This document shows, piece by piece, positions 62,271 to 64,000 of a stretch of 64,000 nt of DNA. The stretch lies in the NCBI RefSeq assembly GCF_009834545.1, contig NZ_CP019427.1, positions 5,577,001 to 5,641,000 on the forward strand, in the 5' to 3' direction. How positions within the stretch are numbered: the first letter of the stretch is position 1; each line of letters starts with the position of its first letter. The notes below the pieces were generated by a model. That model was not told the origin of the DNA and did not search any database. It saw only the letters and a list, made by a program, of their open reading frames with translations. The DNA comes from Pseudomonas sp. S04. GTDB lineage: Bacteria; Pseudomonadota; Gammaproteobacteria; Pseudomonadales; Pseudomonadaceae. A program made the position numbers and the translations under genes.

Positions 62271-63524
62271 TCAGCGATAAACCGGGAAGTCAGCGCACAG
62301 GGCCGAAACCTGCTGGGCGACATTGGCCTCGACATCGGCATCGCCGAGGTTGTCGAGGATGTCGCAGATCCAGCCGGCCAGCGTCACGCACTGGCTCACT
62401 TTGAAGCCGCGAGTGGTGACTGCCGGGGTGCCGATGCGCAGGCCGGAAGTGACGAACGGCGACTGTGGGTCATTCGGCACGGCGTTCTTGTTCACGGTGA
62501 TGTGTGCACGACCAAGGGCGGCATCCGCGTCTTTGCCGGTCAGGCCCTGGCGGATCAGGCTGACCAGGAACAGGTGATTGTCGGTGCCGCCGGACACTAC
62601 ATCGTAGCCACGTTTGATAAACACGCTGGCCATGGCCTGGGCGTTGTCGATCACTTGTTGCTGATAAACCTTGAAGCCTGGCTCCAGCGCTTCCTTGAAA
62701 CACACTGCCTTGCCGGCAATCACATGCATCAGCGGGCCGCCCTGGGCACCGGGGAACACCGCGGAGTTGAGCTTCTTCTCGATTTCTTCGTTGGCCTTGG
62801 CCAGGATCAGGCCGCCACGCGGACCGCGCAGGGTCTTGTGGGTGGTGGTGGTGACCACGTCGGCGTACGGCAGCGGGTTGGGATACAGACCGGCAGCGAC
62901 CAGGCCGGCAACGTGGGCCATGTCGACGAACAGCAGTGCACCGACCTTGTCGGCGATCTGCCGAAAGCGTGGGAAGTCGAGGGTCTTGGAGTAGGCCGAG
63001 AAGCCGGCGACGATCATCTTCGGCTGGCACTCGACGGCCAGGCGCTCGACTTCGTCGTAGTCGATCAGTCCGGTCTTGGTATCGATGCCGTACTGCACCG
63101 CGTTGTAGAGTTTGCCCGAGGACGACACCTTGGCGCCGTGGGTCAGGTGACCGCCGTGAGCCAGGCTCATGCCCAGGATGGTGTCGCCCGCCTGGATCAG
63201 GGCCAGGTACACCGCGCTGTTGGCCGAGGAGCCGGAGTGCGGCTGGACGTTGGCGTAGTCGGCACCGAACAGTTGCTTGGCGCGTTCGATGGCCAGCGCT
63301 TCGACTTTATCCACATGCTCGCAGCCACCGTAGTAACGCTTGCCCGGATAACCCTCGGCATATTTGTTGGTCAGGCCACTGCCTTGTGCTTGCATGACAC
63401 GCTTGCTGGTGTAGTTCTCTGACGCGATCAGCTCGATGTGATCTTCCTGGCGTTGCTCCTCGGCATTCATCGCCGCCAGCAGTGCATCGTCATAACCCTG
63501 GATCTGGTCTTGCTTGCTGAACAT
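62271..63524 (-). CDS. glyA: Serine hydroxymethyltransferase of the sarcosine operon
   Basis: A 417-residue PLP enzyme with the Schiff-base lysine in [15 protein letters not shown]. It condenses glycine and 5,10-methylene-THF, both products of sarcosine oxidase, to serine. It heads the glyA-soxBDAG operon, as in other pseudomonads that grow on glycine betaine, choline or sarcosine. Pseudomonads usually carry another glyA copy elsewhere for biosynthesis. No riboswitch was recognised in its leader. Confidence 0.95.
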   Translation of the reverse strand: MFSKQDQIQGYDDALLAAMNAEEQRQEDHIELIASENYTSKRVMQAQGSGLTNKYAEGYPGKRYYGGCEHVDKVEALAIERAKQLFGADYANVQPHSGSSANSAVYLALIQAGDTILGMSLAHGGHLTHGAKVSSSGKLYNAVQYGIDTKTGLIDYDEVERLAVECQPKMIVAGFSAYSKTLDFPRFRQIADKVGALLFVDMAHVAGLVAAGLYPNPLPYADVVTTTTHKTLRGPRGGLILAKANEEIEKKLNSAVFPGAQGGPLMHVIAGKAVCFKEALEPGFKVYQQQVIDNAQAMASVFIKRGYDVVSGGTDNHLFLVSLIRQGLTGKDADAALGRAHITVNKNAVPNDPQSPFVTSGLRIGTPAVTTRGFKVSQCVTLAGWICDILDNLGDADVEANVAQQVSALCADFPVYR

Positions 63525-63805
63525 CGCGTCTCTCCCAGCGGCGGTGGTGCGCCATTTTGTCTTGGTGAGGCACCGGCCTGGCGGCAGTGCCCTTTGATGC
63601 GATGGTATGACCGGCGCAGACAGGTCAAATGCCTACGGACGCCACGCAAAGGTGCGTTTACGACATGCTGGAAAATGGCAGGCCGCACTCAATCCTTAAA
63701 ACGCTGGAGATCCTTGTGGGACCGGGCTTGCCCGGGAAGCGGTGTGTCAGGTCCATAAATGTTGGCTGTGCTGGCCCCATCGCGGGCAAGCCCGCTCCCA
63801 CACAG
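63525..63805. promoter_or_regulatory. glyA upstream gap with a REP pair
   Basis: No gene is seen. It should hold the glyA-sox promoter; no consensus was clear by eye. A REP pair lies at 63715-63740 and 63778-63802, the left arm diverged (GGGACCGGGCTTGCCCGGG). Confidence 0.5.
63715..63802. repeat. REP pair upstream of glyA
   Basis: The right arm 63778-63802 is a canonical GGGAGCGGGCTTGCCCGCGATG REP; the left arm 63715-63740 differs at several positions but keeps GGGCTTGCCCG. They lie next to the TraX-like gene end. Confidence 0.8.
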
Positions 63806-64000
63806 TTATGCGGCGATATTGCGGACGAGTAACAGAAGCAGAAAATGTAGCGGATACAAGGCATACGCCCAACGGCGCATCGGCGGTGGCTTGAGATGTT
63901 TGGTATGTCGCAACAAGACCAGACCCAGCAATGGCGCAATCAGGCAGACACCAAGAGCGACCACCGCCACCGGGTTACCCAGACGGATGGCGGCAATCAA
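63806..64000 (-). CDS. TraX-like membrane protein, C-terminal part
   Basis: The last 64 residues of a membrane protein whose start is beyond the window. Two hydrophobic segments and the closing motif RRWAYALYPLHFLLLLLVRN match the C terminus of the TraX family (the PLHLLLL end), proteins named for F-pilin acetylation but common in genomes without F plasmids. Function here is unknown. Confidence 0.65.
   Translation of the reverse strand: MIAAIRLGNPVAVVALGVCLIAPLLGLVLLRHTKHLKPPPMRRWAYALYPLHFLLLLLVRNIAA

Noticed and set aside
63525..63714. Glycine or tetrahydrofolate riboswitch before glyA
   Set aside because: No glycine-aptamer core or paired conserved elements could be recognised; the gap is taken up largely by a REP pair.
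1..64000. CRISPR array, tRNA, rRNA or prophage genes
   Set aside because: No regularly spaced direct repeats, cloverleaf-like segments or phage structural genes were found by reading; a tRNAscan or CRISPR-finder run was not possible.

Overview
The window is chromosomal DNA of a fluorescent Pseudomonas (P. fluorescens/P. putida lineage). It is GC-rich, densely coded and studded with Pseudomonas-type REP palindromes. Gene order (davBA, pqqFABCDE, acyl-CoA dehydrogenases, bioBFHCD, glcB, a FecI/FecR/TonB-receptor iron cassette, creBCD, fdhA, purU, soxBDAG-glyA) matches my recollection of P. putida KT2440 and partly P. aeruginosa; that comparison is from memory. No tRNA, rRNA, CRISPR array, insertion sequence or prophage was seen.

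Layout. 1-9.3 kb: the end of davB and davA (lysine to 5-aminovalerate), then PQQ cofactor synthesis (pqqF, the 24-residue pqqA, pqqBCDE) and an S9 peptidase. 9.3-13.5 kb: a small Pmp3-type membrane protein, a toxin-antitoxin pair whose toxin looks deleted internally, and an aminotransferase/MOSC operon divergent from a LysR regulator. 13.6-20.8 kb: three paralogous acyl-CoA dehydrogenases enclosing a membrane diguanylate cyclase, with tandem PsrA-like boxes before the first-transcribed one. 21-25.7 kb: biotin genes bioB, bioF, bioH, bioC, bioD. 25.7-31.6 kb: a ComF-like protein, a ModE-like regulator, a Tat-exported PhoX-family phosphatase, SrkA kinase and RarD. 31.6-38.4 kb: a DnaA-box cluster, a GcvR-like ACT protein, malate synthase G, a lone receiver, and a cNMP/CBS/nucleotidyltransferase protein coupled to a DEDDh exonuclease. 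38.5-43.9 kb: FecI-type sigma factor, FecR-type regulator, ferric-siderophore TonB receptor, PepSY membrane protein and a small membrane protein.

44-52 kb is the accessory part. Three short orphan Rhs/TccC-core genes with unrelated AT-rich C-terminal tips interrupt an otherwise conserved neighbourhood: two in tandem before creD, one beyond creB. They lack the Rhs barrel, any export adaptor and adjacent immunity genes. All share a leader containing CTAGCAGTTCTGCTAG placed exactly 84 nt before the start codon. A relic of the neighbouring GST gene's 3' end before the second copy shows it arose by tandem duplication. This is the best candidate here for an undescribed system.

52-64 kb: a periplasmic RimB-like protease, a PlsC-type acyltransferase, a DUF2780-like secreted protein, and a one-carbon module (fdhA, purU, soxGADB, glyA) converting sarcosine to glycine and serine and handling formaldehyde and formate, ending in a partial TraX-like gene.
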